A stretch of DNA of 64,000 bases from Epiperipatus broadwayi (GCA_028023455.1 JAQFVV010012446.1:3849501-3913500), one strand, 5' to 3'. Positions 1 through 11,585 are shown, counted from the first letter of the stretch. A program made the numbers and translations. The notes: generated from the letters alone by a model not told the origin.

Positions 1-339
1 ATAGATTATTGAATGAATAAATAAATAAATTAAATTCATTTATTTGATTATGAATAAATTTTGCATTGTATATGTCATAGAAAATTTAAAAATGACTGTT
101 GTATATCAGTGTGATTAAACATCGTTTTTCTCTCAACATTTTAAAAATAAATATTTAGGGTGGAATTTTGTTTAGTTTTATATTTTATTTACCACTGAGA
201 AATTAATAACAGATAAAACCTTAATTTTTTTTTTTTAAGAATTCGCTCCTTTTGTGAGAGAAACTATGCTTTGAGTATATATTTTTGTCATCTTGTGATT
301 TTTGAAAGAATTGAATATTGGAAGCATTCTTACTCATTT

Positions 340-451
340 TTTTTTTCATATGTCATAGCATCTGCCAAGACGCGAACCCACAACCGTCTGCAACCAACTA
401 CTTGCTTGCAAGGCGGCCACGATGACCTCTCGGCTAACAACGCTTGACTCG
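340..451 (-). mobile_element. tRNA-derived SINE (family D), complete copy
   Basis: On the minus strand the copy starts with a TCAAGCGTTG head, has an A-box-like TAGCCGAGAGG and a B-box-like GGTTCGCGTCT, and ends ATGCTATGACATATG plus an A tract. This is the layout of a tRNA (Ser/Leu-like) derived, Pol III-transcribed SINE. It is flanked by a perfect 13-bp target-site duplication (TTCTTACTCATTT) at 327-339 and 452-464, which shows insertion by target-primed reverse transcription. Seven more copies lie in the window. Confidence 0.88.
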
Positions 452-670
452 TTCTTACTCATTTGTGTCAAAAATGAACTTTTTGCACAGAATCATGATT
501 TGCTAGTTTTCTAAGTAAAAAAGGTGGATTTAGATATTGAAGTGCAGTGCAGACCCCAATATATTGGATCTCCTTTTAGCAAGTTAAAAGATACAGTATT
601 TCATCACAGAGAAATAATTTTTAATGATAAATGCTACAAGAGAAAGTACCTGAAGCGTTATCTATGATGG

Positions 671-858
671 TTCCCATCCCCATATTGGTTTCGAGCTATG
701 GTTCTCTTCAGTGAGGACCCAGGACATTAGATTCACAGAGAAATAAATATCACAATTAAGTGAACTTTCCCCATCCCCATATTGGTTTCGAGCTATGGCT
801 CTCTTCAGTGAGGACATTAGATTCACAGAGAAATAAATATCACAATTAAGTGAACTAT
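671..858. repeat. Two tandem copies of a ~97-bp unit with a degenerate hammerhead-like core
   Basis: The segment beginning CCATCCCCATATTGG is repeated after about 97 bp, and both units end with the same CACAATTAAGTGAACT stretch. On the minus strand each unit reads TCCTCA-CTGAAGA, a short arm, GAAAC, then TGGGGA. The outer TCCTCA and TGGGGA can pair over 6 bp (one wobble), as stem I of a hammerhead would. Stem II is weak (about 2 bp) and the cleavage-site context is unusual, so this is probably a decayed relative of family B. Confidence 0.5.
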
Positions 859-859
859 T

Positions 860-1250
860 TACAGAACTGACATTTTATCTAATTTATTGGTCTGGAAGTG
901 AGATTTGGATTATTGATGCAATATAAAAGCATTAGAAAAGTTTCATTTAAATGTTTAAAAATACAATTGTAGGATTATTAAATCTATCAACATGTTCTTC
1001 AACATGCTGGAAGTTATTCTATAGAGACCATTATTGTAAAATCATACCACCATTGAATTGGATCTTCAAAATGAATGATCAATGCAAGACTTCCTAGTAA
1101 ACTTGAGCATGGATTTCATTGGGAGAATACACCCCATTTAGTTATAAAGATTATCTCAAAGGCATTCTAAAAAAGGACAGGGTCCACTATTTTTATAGGG
1201 AAAGATATGGTGGAGAATAATGTATATATAAAAGCTACAATTAGATACAT
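860..1250. other. AT-rich stretch without recognisable feature
   Basis: No ORF of note, no inverted repeat and no match to any of the repeat families seen elsewhere in the window. The same holds for 465-670. Confidence 0.5.
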
Positions 1251-1254
1251 TATT

Positions 1255-3438
1255 GACATTGTAATGTATTGGACTATTTCCATCTTGTAACAATAATTGT
1301 TGAATGTATAGAAAATTTTAAACTTTATTTAAATTTATCAAATACAGACAACTTGTTAGTAATAACACACAAATAGGCATCACATATTAGTAATTACATA
1401 ATGTTACAAGTAAGTAGTATTACTCTCCGTTCTTCTTCAGGTGTTGCTGGCCTGACCATTGACAATATTAGCATGGGAGTCTACTTTACACATTTAGATT
1501 CTTGAATATTGAATTTTAAGGCAATTTGTAAGTATCTAAGCTATTCAGTCAAAGGCAACAGTTAGCAGAAATTTCATATAATTATCTACGTGGGTTGTAG
1601 CAGATCTTCCTGATTCCTTCCATTTTTTAATGCTTTCTTCTATAAATGAGGTTAATTAGAGGCTTCCAGACATTACGTATAGGATTATTTGCCAGTGTCA
1701 TATGAGCAGCTTCTTTGAATTTTGTTCTTTGCACTTTGCTCTCTATTCAATGTTTTTGTACTTCTCCCATTGTTCATTGTTCTGCTATTGTAGACATCTG
1801 TTTTTTCTCTCTTTTAATCATTAGTTTATGTTCTTTTAATCACTGTTCAACAGGGAGACAGGTCTCACCACTTAATTCCACATTCGCATGGTATTTCATA
1901 GATACAGTTTTTGTTTTTCAGCATTTCCAGTTTAGGCTTTGTAGAAGTTAGAGTTCCTCAAAGAGTGAATTGGCTTTGGAAACTGTTCTAATGTTACATT
2001 GATTGCAGATTTTCTTTAATTCATCTCCCATTCCTGGTATGTATGGATACACTACAGTACCAATAATTGTTTTTCTCTTTTGGTGTCTTTTTGTTGTCCA
2101 TTAAAGATTTTCTTGATGACAGCTGATAGATAACCATTAGCATTTGTTCTATGTAATTTTTTTTTCATTTTTCAAATCACTGATTTCCAGACAAACTTCA
2201 TTTGCTCTGTTCCATAATGAAAGTATAATTCCATGTTTTGTGCTTCTAGTATGGTAGAATGTATATACCAAGTACTTGCCAGTGTGCATTGGTTTCCTAC
2301 AAACTGTTGTTTTTACTTTACCCTGAGGGTGTCTTGTTACAAGAACATATAAGAATGCCAGTTTTTGTTCTCATTCTGATTCTATAGTGAACACACTGGC
2401 AAGTACTTGGTACACACATCCAATCTTACTATAAACAGAAAACATGGAATTATACTCTCACTGTGGAACAGAGCAAATGAAGTTTGTTCAGAAACCAGTG
2501 ATTTGGAAAATGAAAAGATTCACATAGAACAAACTCTCATGAAGAATCATTATTCATCAGCTGTCAAAAGGAAATCTTTAATAGACAACAGAAAGTGTCA
2601 CCAAAAAGAAAAACAATTATTGGTACTGTAGTATATCCATACATAACAAGAATGGCATAGAAATTAAAGAAAATCTATAGTCAATATAACATTAGAACAG
2701 CTTTCCAAAGCCATACTACAGTTTGACACATTCTAACTTCTACAAAGCCTAAACTGGAAATGCTGAAAAACAAAAACTGCATCTATGAAGTACCGTGTGA
2801 ATGTGGAAGGAAGTATGTATATTGGTGAGATCTTTTGCCTGATGAATAGCAATTGGAAGAATTCAAACTAATAGTTAAAATAGAGAAAAACAAATGTGTG
2901 TACAGCAACAGACCATGTATATACTAATGAACATATGTACAATTGGGAAAATACAAAAATATTGGATAGAGAGGAAAAAATACAGTGAACAAAATTCAAA
3001 AGCTCATGTGACTATGGCAAATAATTCCATAAGTCAATCTAGTGTGGCAACACATAATGCCTGTAAGCCACTAATTAACATCATTATTAAAAAAAAACAA
3101 ATTGAATGAATCAGGAGGATTTGAACCAATCCACATAGGTAAGAATATGACATTTTTACGACTGTTGCCTTTGATAGTGCTGCCTTAAAATTTGATATTC
3201 AAAGAATCTAAAGGTATAAGTTCGACTCCTACGAAAATTTTGTCACTGGTTAGGTCAGCAACATCTGGATAAGAGTGAAGAATAATACTACTACTTGAAA
3301 CGTTACATAATTACTAACCCGTGTTGTCTATTTGTGTGCTATTACTAAGAAGCTGTTTGTATTTGTAAAGTTTAAATAACGAATTGTTGAAAATTATCAT
3401 ATCTATAATATATACACATGACAAACCTTCAGGCAAAT
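1255..3438. mobile_element. Head-to-head Penelope-like element (family A), 2.2-kb giant inverted repeat
   Basis: Two copies of a PLE 3' half face away from each other around a centre near 2.34-2.39 kb. The left copy reads on the minus strand and the right copy on the plus strand. Each encodes a broken reverse-transcriptase tail followed by the entry motif of the C-terminal GIY-YIG endonuclease: CIYEIPCECG on the minus strand at 1877-1906 and CIYEVPCECG on the plus strand at 2778-2807. Outward of this each arm has a tRNA-like segment, a hammerhead-like segment and the terminal sequence TGGACTATTTCCATC (or its complement). Both arms are full of stops and frameshifts, so neither is functional. 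PLEs are known to form inverted or tandem head-to-head copies with long pseudo-LTRs. Assignment to PLE rests on the RT-tail and GIY-YIG residues I can read; the subclade is not determined. Confidence 0.78.
2395..3095 (+). pseudogene. PLE reverse-transcriptase tail plus GIY-YIG endonuclease remnant, right arm
   Basis: Reading several frames in order recovers the end of a Penelope-type protein. First comes an RT C-terminal stretch (about 2407-2631, with IILSLWNRANEVCSE), then a linker containing STKPKLEMLKNK, then the GIY-YIG entry CIYEVPCECGRKYVYW and a stop (from 2778). The tail is at 2950-3095 (KYWIERKKYSEQNSKAHV and SISQSS). The catalytic GIY-YIG core beyond the entry is interrupted by stops, and the intervening YIG/Arg region cannot be read intact. 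The left arm (about 2370-1680, minus strand) holds the equivalent remnant with its own, different breaks. The protein would have supplied RT and endonuclease for PLE transposition; here it is dead. Confidence 0.72.
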
Positions 3439-4139
3439 ATATTATTGAAATATTTCAGAAAGAAAAGTTTGCTGTTGAAATTAAAAAACTGCATGTTTTA
3501 TGTGTGAATGCATTTGTGGCTCGCACATTGGTTTATATACTCGTTTAAAACTTATCCGTTGTATATTATTTGTTTGCTTTATCTTTTCGTTTTTTCTTTT
3601 GAAGTTATATTCGTTTGCGAATGATGATGATGATAGTTTTAAAAATATGGTTGATTTAAATGATTATCTGAAATCGTTGTTGCAATTAATGTTTTGCAGC
3701 TGACAGATGGGTCAAAGAATTCTGCAAAGAAAAGATTTTTTCGCACGTAAGCACGAATGAAAGTTAAAAGCTCTTTAACTTTATATATATACAAAACATT
3801 TTTCTTTTGTTGTTTTCACCTTGAATCAACTTAAATAATAATTGATGTTTGCTTTTGTTTATTTTTCTGTTATTGATAAATAAAATTATGTAGTTTTTAA
3901 AAGAGGAGGTGGAAACCAGGGAGAACGTATTATCAGCTAACAGTGGCAAACTTGTTATTTTTGTTTTCTTTTGCAAGAAATCAGGACAAAAAATTTACCA
4001 AACAGGAACGCAATTAATTGCAAATCATCTTATAATTAATTTGTTAAAATTCTCTTTCATACATATATAATAGATATATTTTTAAAAGATTAACCACTAA
4101 TGTTTTCTTGAAGGGTTGTGATGATGGTGTTTTAGTTGT

Positions 4140-4450
4140 ATTTATATATTGGACTATTTCTATTATCTAGTATGAGTATTGAATGTCAAAACAGACAAAA
4201 CGCACTATACGTATTGCCACACATAGCAAGCTAGATTAATCAATGGATGCCAGAAGGCTTGTGCATAAAATCCCCATCTAGTGCCTACTCATCCAATATC
4301 CCCAGACTAGTTTCTGGCTTGTGGCCTTCGTCAGTGAGTGGTGGTCATGTGATGAGTATTCAATAATGTCTTTAGAAAAATTTAAATTTTCTAAAGACAT
4401 TCAATACTCTTATTGAATGATGGAAATAGTCCAATATATAAATACAACTA
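4140..4450. mobile_element. Short family A hairpin interrupted by a family B fragment
   Basis: The two outer arms are family A termini (TTGGACTATTTC at the left, its complement GAAATAGTCCAA at the right). Between them, after GAGTATTGAATGTC, sits a family B segment (about 4193-4357) beginning with AAAACAGAC and ending GGTCATGTGATG. Family A then resumes with GAGTATTCAATAATGTC. This is a nested insertion: B is younger than this A copy. The B segment keeps a hammerhead core. Confidence 0.7.
4291..4341 (-). ncRNA. Hammerhead-ribozyme-type motif, family B
   Basis: Minus strand: CTGACGA (4328-4334), stem II AGGC-CACA-AGCC-like hairpin, GAAA (4311-4314), then CTAGTC (4305-4310) followed by TGGGGATATTGG. 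All hammerhead core positions are present (position 7 is variable in the family). The inner part of stem I pairs (ACTCA with TGGG). The outer part is lost where flanking sequence replaces it. Confidence 0.6.
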
Positions 4451-4479
4451 CCTTAATCTTTATTCATTATTTTAATGCC

Positions 4480-5510
4480 CTGCACTTGAGATGCATGGTA
4501 GAATAGTGCTCAGAGTTCATGAGTTAAGGCCCAATTCTGTTATTTCCATGTGCTCAATCTTTCCAAAAACTCTTGAGTAATAAACTATTTGATTATTATT
4601 TATTAATTACTCTGTGTGATAGTATAACGATAGGATGGCAGGCTCTGAAACTTAAGGTCCGTGGTTCGTAGCCCACCTTTGTTACTTCTGATGCTTGAAC
4701 TTGTTATGAACTCCTTAACAACCAACCACTCGATTACTATATTCTTTTGTAAATTCATAGTATGCTTTGCTGTAAAGGTATAGTGGCAGGCTCTGAAGCT
4801 CTAGTCCATGGGTCACAGTCCAGCCCAGTCACTTCTGATGCTTAATCTTATGAACTCCTGAATTGTGATGGTCTTTCAGAATTCCCAGCATGCTTTGCTG
4901 TAACGGTAGAGTGGCATGTTCTGAAGCACAAGTTTGCGCATTGTAGCCCAGCTCTATCGCTTCTGATGCTTGAACTTCTTATGGATTCCTAAGTAATAAA
5001 CCATTCAATCACCATATTCTTTCTGAGTTCCCAGCATGCTTTGTGCTGAAGAGTTGCAGACTCTGGAGATCAAAATACGTGGACCAATGCTTGAACTTCT
5101 ATCATTCAATTATTATATTCTTTCCGAGTTTCCACATGCTCTGCTGCAATGGTAGAGTGGCAGACCCTGGAAGTCAAAGTCTATGGATTATGAATGTCAC
5201 TTCCTATGCTCAAACTAATTACATCACTCTTTATAGCTTAGTGCATTGAAAGAATGGCAGACTTCCGAGTTCTGGTTTTATGGGTCATGACTCCAGTTGT
5301 GACTTTCATTGCTCAAACTTTTTATATTTGAGCAATAAATCATTTGATTATTATTATTGTAGTACCTTGTGTGGCTTAACACAACGGCAGAATGGTGGAA
5401 GCCCATGGATTACAGCCCAGGTCCGTCTCTTCCAGCGCTCAAAATTTATGAACTTGCAAGCAATAAGTCATTCGATTATTCATTTTATCATCGCAGTACA
5501 TTTAATACAG
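4480..5510 (+). repeat. Array of about eight diverged tRNA-like units (~125 bp each)
   Basis: Units recur near 4488, 4612, 4762, 4889, 5033, 5136, 5228 and 5355. A typical unit contains CATGCTTTGCTGTAA, then CGGTAGAGTGGCAGGCTCTG, a GTGGTTCGTAGCCC-like segment, CACTTCTGATGCT and AATAAACCATTCGATTA. The middle parts resemble tRNA A and B boxes, so this looks like an amplified SINE head (family I). Related single fragments occur near 36265-36330, 36600-36680, 38975-39065 and 56590-56680. Units are much diverged, so the array is old. Confidence 0.6.
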
Positions 5511-5519
5511 TACTTCAAA

Positions 5520-6130
5520 TAAAGGAAATCTCGTTGTAAAATTAATGTATTATATGAACATACAATGCTGAGGAAAAATACGTTAATTTAAATGTTGGAA
5601 TAGACTTTGTCTTTAAATTTTTATTTTTACCCCCCCCCCCCTTATAAGTATGAAAGTTAATAAGCATGTTTAGAGACAATTCAGTTTATTCTAAGCTTTA
5701 TAAGAGTTATCTGAATACATTTTGTGATCTCTATTAAATTGAAGGATTAATTGTTGCCACTGTGCTATATTGCCGATCTCTAAAATGTTGTTACCCAACT
5801 TTTATTTACAATGAATCTCACTCTGTGTTTTTAATATCTGCATGCCCCATGTTACAAATTATTTGTCTTTGCCCTTTTTTTCTCACTTCACAAAATTCAA
5901 CAATGTTTCAGTCCTTCTTCCAGTTCATATCTACAAGTTCAAAGTTGCCACAAAAAGTCATTAATGAGGGACATTCTAGGATATATTATTATACAATTCT
6001 TAGCACAAGTGATATCTTGGTTTATTACATCACAACTTTCAGAATACGAGTAATTTTTCTTTATCTATAGTGGAAAAATTAGCTCTCATATAAATATATA
6101 CATCCTGACGTCAAGAAAATGTAAACTGTT
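5520..6130. other. AT-rich stretch, no gene recognised
   Basis: Contains a 12-C run near 5630-5641 and a 102-codon ORF on the plus strand (5762-6070) that begins MLYCRSLKCC. I recognise no domain in it. Its Cys/Phe/Tyr-rich, low-complexity composition is what AT-rich noncoding DNA gives. Confidence 0.5.
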
Positions 6131-6133
6131 CTC

Positions 6134-6238
6134 TTTTTTTTCTCATGTGTTATAGCATCAGCCGGGAAGCGAACCCGCTAACCCGGGACAACTGCTTATA
6201 AAGCAGCTGTTGCTGACCTCTCGACCACCAATGCTTGA
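6134..6238 (-). mobile_element. tRNA-derived SINE (family D)
   Basis: Minus strand GTCAAGCATTGGTGGTCGAGAG-type head, B-box-like GGGTTCGCTTCCC and a TATAACACATGAGAAAAAAAA tail. Flanks AACTGTTCTC and AACTGATCTT look like a slightly diverged target-site duplication. Confidence 0.8.
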
Positions 6239-6773
6239 CAACTGATCTTTTATTCAAAAACAATCAAGCATTTGAAAAGTAAAATCACTACATATTCCCA
6301 TTTTTAAACACAGAGGTAAAAGTCATTAAATTTCACACCTATACCTATTTAACAGCTGTAATGGCAAGAATTCAAAGAGTGGTCACCAATAATTTGCCTT
6401 GATGTTGCTCTTAAGTCCTTAGATATGAAACAAGGGGTCTCCTTAATTTAGAAGCAAATTTTTTCAGCAAACATATGCATAGATATAAATTAGTAGAAAG
6501 TACATTGTAGAAAATTTTATATTAATAAATTAATTCATTTTATTCTTCAATTAAAAATAGAATTTGAACCTTGATCTATACATTATGCTAAAAAAATCCA
6601 ACTGTTTAATTATTTAAAAATTATCTTGTACTTTTTCTGTTTCCTTTTTCTTTTTTAAAGATACATATAAAAGATTAAAACTTGCAGTAAATAACAAAAA
6701 GAAAAAAAATATTTTTAGTCGGTATAACTTTTGTTTTGAAAAGTTATTTTAAAAGTAAGTTTATGAATTTTTA

Positions 6774-6872
6774 AACCACTAAACATCACATCTGGCATCC
6801 ATTGATTACCCTGGCTTGCACTGAGCGGCACTACTGTATGGGGAGTTTTGCCTGTTTTTTTTATTTTTATAA
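6774..6872. mobile_element. Family B end fragment
   Basis: Carries the shared B words CACTAAACATCACAT, GGCATCCATTGATTAC, GGCTTGCACTGAG and GAGTTTTGCCTG, but lacks the middle and the hammerhead. The surrounding 6250-7157 is otherwise AT-rich with nothing recognised. Confidence 0.6.
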
Positions 6873-7157
6873 ATTTTTCTAATTAATATTTGAATAACTA
6901 TAAAATTATTTTTTAGGTTTCTCTTTTTAGATGTTCAGAAAATTACTGAGGTTAAGTGTTCATTTTTTTGAAAATAAAAAATCTAATTTAAAAAAACCCG
7001 AAGTAAAATTTAATACATATTTGAAAAGTTAAAGATTTAAAAAAATTAATTTTTCTTGGTTATTAATTATTAATACTTTTTACAATTGTTTTTTTAATTA
7101 TTTTTTGAATGACTAGAAAAATTGTTATTAAACTGTTATGGATTTATTTTATTTAAT

Positions 7158-7925
7158 GAACCACTAAATATCACATGATCACCATTCTTTATGCTTACAC
7201 AAGCTGTTTATACAGAGGTAAAACTCTCCAAACAGTAGCGCCACTCAATGCAAGTCAGTATAATCAATGGATGCAGGAAGCTAATAAAATAAAAGGTGGC
7301 TGCTGGAGGGTTTCTCTCAGATCCAAGGCTCCTCACTGATGAAAGCCACAAGCTAGAAGTTAGTGTGGGTTATTGGATGAGTAGGCACTAGATAGGGATT
7401 ATGCACAAATCTTCCTGTATCTATTGGATTACTCTGGCTTGCATTGAGCAGTGCTACAGTATAGAGAGTTTTACCTCTGTATAAACATCATTTGTGAGTG
7501 TAACAAATTATGTGATGTTCAATGGTTTAATACCAATCTTGCCCAGTAGGATTATTAGACTGTGGTTATTAAAAAACCAAAGACACCAAAAGTATGGTTG
7601 CTGAACTGAGTTCAGATTTATATGGCTATACAAGATAATGAGCTTCAATTGAAAACATTATGTTTTCATTTTAGACTTAAAGCTTTATAGTTAGCTAACA
7701 AGGTAAAAGGTAGCTGCTGGAGTTTTGCATTAAATCCTAAGATGCACTGCTCTCAGGTCCAAGGCTTCTCACTGATGAAAGCCACAAGCTAGAAACTAAT
7801 CTGGGGATATTGTATGAGTAGGTTTTAGATATGGATTTTATGCACAAATCTTCCTGCATCAATTGATTATTCTGGCTTGCACTGAGGGGCGCTACTGTAT
7901 AGAGTTTTGCCACTCATTATTTATT
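7158..7925. mobile_element. Family B foldback cluster
   Basis: A hairpin from CACTAAATATCACATGATC (left) to TTATGTGATGTTCAATGG (right, about 7532) is followed directly by a second partial copy that includes the unique family B interior (AACCAAAGACACCAAAAG, GCTGAACTGAGTTCAGAT) and a right arm ending near 7915. Arms share GCCACTCAATGCAAG / CTTGCATTGAGCAGTGC. Two hammerhead cores lie here, one damaged at 7336-7359 (GAAA changed to GAAG) and one good at 7772-7801. Confidence 0.65.
7757..7816 (+). ncRNA. Hammerhead-ribozyme-type motif, family B
   Basis: CTGATGA at 7772-7778, stem II AAGCC-ACA-AGCTA, GAAA at 7792-7795, CTAATC at 7796-7801, then TGGGGATATTG. The preceding TCTCA can pair with TGGGG (stem I), and CCAA upstream with the later TTG. 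The site triplet is ATC rather than the usual GTC. Confidence 0.6.
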
Positions 7926-7941
7926 TAGTGAATATATATAT

Positions 7942-9720
7942 TGTACCGAGATATATTAGGAAGGAGTGTGTGTGCGTTGGCGGTACATATAATTTTAGAA
8001 AAATAATATTAATTAATAAGCGATTTGTGTAAATATTAATAAAATTAAAAGTTCGTGTAAGGTAAAATAAAATAAAGATTTTTTTTCATAGACAGGTGAG
8101 CGTTAAAAGCATAAAATAAATAGTTTTCTAAAATATAATTTTGAGTCGTATTAAATAAAAGCTAAAAAAAAAAATTAAAAATTGATAATTAGGTTTGATT
8201 TGATTAGAATTTTGATTTGACTAAACTGAAATTCGATTTAAAATTGCTTTAAGAAAAGAAAAAAAAAAAGAAAAAGCAAGGTGGAATTCGTTTTGTCTTA
8301 TAATCATAATAAAAAGAAAAATTATATGTGTAATTGAATGAATGTAATAAACAATGGGAGCTAATGACAAACCTAAGAAATTTCCAGCAAACGGCTAATT
8401 AGTGCAAATAACTTTAACAAAGAAATTGGAAAAAACTTTAACAAAGGAATTGAAATAACTATAACAAAGAAAGTGAAATAACTCTAGCAGGGAATACAAA
8501 GAAGTTCAATAACCAATGCGAACACCAGAAAATCAGCACGGACCATAACTGAAACACCAGAGGATTAGTTACGTATTGTAGATTGAATCCGCGAGATAAG
8601 AACTGTAAATATAAAAGGGGCAAATTTTCTATTCTATAAGTCAATGCTTATATTATTATTCCTAAGCAATTATGAAGCAATTGTCGTTCATTAATTATAC
8701 TATGCTGCATTGCTAAAACCATCGTGTGAACAACCGGCCGAACCCTTCCAGGCAATACCATCAGCGGACAGTTCCAAATTCGATCATGGTCGATAAACAA
8801 GAAGGAGACGGAGTGTCCACGTGGAGCCCACATGATTCCAAAAACATCGGGAACGGATTGCAAACAGTTAGCGCTAACTGACCGAAGGAAACACTATTGA
8901 AGCAACGCTCAAAAAACCTGCGGAGAGGGAGAAAGCTAGGTAATATTTGTTTCAATTTCTAACTCACTAATTAAAGCCGTAATAATAAACTTTGAACTTT
9001 ATCTTATGAACTATTAACTGTCTTTAGCTCCCATGCCCAGAAATTTCAGTGTGATTTCCAATATAAACAAAAATGCGTATAATTATTTTATCAAACGTAT
9101 TTTAGTGTGAGTTTAAATATCAGTGTATGCGTATGATTATTTCCAAATGTATTTATATGAGATTTTATTGTTACTTCAAATGTAAGCGTATGCGTATGAT
9201 TAATTTGTATTTATAATATGGAATTTTGAGTGCATTAAATTTTATTTCAACTTGAACGAAAGTGTAGATAATTGTGGTATAAGACAAAATGAAGTATAAT
9301 AGCGTAAATGAATATTTCATTGTTTAGTTATTACTCAAATTAGATTTAACTTAAATAATTAAAATAAAGAAAAGAGAAAGCGAGAAAGTTAGCGTAGAAA
9401 AGATTTTTAAAAGTGATTTTTTAAGTAGGCGGAATATATTTGATTGATTATTGTATCTGAGCTAGCGGGAGCGGGTACTAGACCGTATTGGTCAAGCAGA
9501 CTTGTCGACAAGCTCGGCTGGCGCCCATAGGATTTCTTCCTTTAAATAAATAAAAGTTTGATTGGCTAATACGTGTTCCAGTAAATGAGTATAAATGTTA
9601 TTGGCAAAAGTTTTCCAATGATATTGATTACTCCACCCGTAGCACTAACCACCCTGTGATAGGATTCTGTGTAAGAGAGTGGTATAGAATTCTGATCGAG
9701 TCGTTATAATAAATTTAGAA
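7942..9720. mobile_element. Possible solo LTR
   Basis: Starts TGTACC, as does the LTR at 62843. Near its end is a segment (9455-9570) resembling 59955-60060 of the LTR element: GAGCTAG..., CTGGCGCC, then AAATAAATAAAAGTTTG. The middle (8640-8950) is richer in GC, and AATAAA signals occur near 8985. No flanking internal region is seen, so if real it is a solo LTR of a related family. The right boundary is not determined. A loose ~30-bp minisatellite with AACTTTAACAAAG words lies at 8406-8482. Confidence 0.35.
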
Positions 9721-9834
9721 CATTGTTATTACTTTATATAAATGATGTTTTAGACAAATTTACGAAACGACGTACTTTATATATTATTAAAAGAAAAAAT
9801 AAATATAAAGAGTGAGAGGGCGGGTTAGGTAGAA

Positions 9835-10255
9835 TATATATTGTAAATATGAAATTAACATAGTTGTTATTCTCTCTCAGGTTATGAATGAATAAAACTG
9901 TATGTTTAGCAAAGATCAAGAATGGATAAAACCCATTTATTCTGTGTAATCTTTGATATTTACAAGCTTAGCTTTGCCAATATTGGTGGAAATATAGAGT
10001 GAATTTAACATACCATCCAGATGAAAATGTATTAATAATTATTATCAGTTATTCAGGAATGGAGATAGAATTTCTTTTAATAAAATTGTTTTAATAATCA
10101 AAACAGAAGTTAATAATTGTAAAGATGAAATTAACATAGCATAATGAATATGTAATTAAGAGGAGCAAACCAAACTCCCTCAGGCTATAAATAGCACTAT
10201 ATGTTTAGTAGTGATCAAAATAGAAAGGACTTGCCTATTTTTTAAGTTTAATCTT
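9835..10255. repeat. Diverged direct repeat, units about 277 bp apart
   Basis: TTGTAAATATGAAATTAACA at about 9840 recurs as TTGTAAAGATGAAATTAACA at about 10117, and both are followed by CTCAGG.TAT, an ACTGTATGTTTAG-like word and GATCAA.A. No coding potential. Confidence 0.5.
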
Positions 10256-10268
10256 TATAGCCAATCAT

Positions 10269-10348
10269 TGATGGGAATTTAGAATTATACTTAATACTAT
10301 GTTTTCCCTGATGGGAATTTAGAATTATACTTAATACTATGTTTTCCC
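10269..10348. repeat. Exact 2 x 40-bp tandem duplication
   Basis: The unit starts TGATGGGAATTTAGAATTAT and ends ATGTTTTCCC. The two copies are identical, so the event is recent. The following 10350-11200 is AT-rich with nothing recognised. Confidence 0.9.
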
Positions 10349-11214
10349 AAAAATAAAATCCGGTCTTATATAAATTTTTGTCCTAAAAAATGCTGTAGGG
10401 CTTATTTTTAGAGTGTGTTATTTTTTCATGTACAAAAATTTACATTTCCCAAGTATAAAAATGTACATTTATTCAAATACTTCTTCTCTTTACAGAAAGC
10501 TGTATAAGATTCTTATCTCAGAAGCCCCTTCCCCCATAATTTTTTTCTTGTACTCACCAGAATAATTCTTTCTTTTTGCACTCATCTTATCTGGTGAGCC
10601 GAATATTATTCTGTTAAATTTACCATTGAATCAAGTGTTAAATGAAGATTTGTGAGACTGCAGTTGTAACAAAAATGATTGCAGTTAAGAATAGTTTGAT
10701 CACATAAAAGTAACAAAAAAATGCAAGCATAAAAATTCAGAAAATGCTTACTTATATCACATGTGCACATTAAATATGTCCATTACAACATATGGCATAA
10801 TTCAGTTAAATTATAAGCTCTAGGAACACTTAAGTAAGAAAAGAAGTCTTAATGGTTATTATAATATTATGCTAAGCCACTTAGGATATTTTGATTCTGA
10901 TATCATATTCATAACATATAGTGTATTGAATTATGAAATTCATATATGATCCAACCATATCCATTCATTATGCAAATTGTCAGCACTTTCCAAATTACTT
11001 GTAATAGCCCTGCTTGGATATTCCTTTTAAAAACTTTTCTTTAGGAGAAAAAGTATCTAATTTAACTTAAGCTAAACTTTGATTTTTAAAATCACTTTCC
11101 TAATTTTAATAGTCTTTTAGGTGGGGGAAAAAAGTTTAAGAAATCAAATTATTTTTTCTTTTATCTTGAATATTTAAAAGCCACCATGTTGAAACTGTAA
11201 AACTAAATCAGTCA

Positions 11215-11585
11215 TTAAGTCTATGTACCTATTATGTGACAGTAGGGATCTCTACAAATCTTAACACAAGATTAAACTTTAAAAGACAAGAGCAGCCACT
11301 CTTATCTTCAACCTACTTTTTAATTATGTAGGTGAATCGAAAGCATTTTGATTAGAGAGCATGAAACTATTAACTACCTCACTGATTAAGTCCATAATTT
11401 CTATACAAGCTAACATAAGGGAAATCTTTCGATTTACAGTGAGGCAAATCAAAATGCTTTAGATTCAGCTATATAATTAAAAAGTAGGTCGAAGATAAGA
11501 GTGGCTGTTCTTGTCTTTTAAAATTTAATCTTGTGTTAAGATTTGTAGAGGTCCCTACTGTTACATCTAGGTGCATAGTCTTAAG
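11215..11585. mobile_element. MITE-size foldback element (~370 bp)
   Basis: Arms of about 130-160 bp form a hairpin. GTAGGGATCTCTACAAATC, GACAAGAGCAGCCACTC and CATTTTGATTAGAG on the left are answered in reverse complement by CAAATCAAAATGC, GAGTGGCTGTTCTTGTC and GATTTGTAGAGGTCCCTAC on the right. No ORF. Confidence 0.75.

Noticed and set aside
5762-6070. 102-codon ORF as a membrane protein
   Set aside because: Hydrophobicity comes from T-rich codons. There is no clear helix spacing, no neighbour and no family match.
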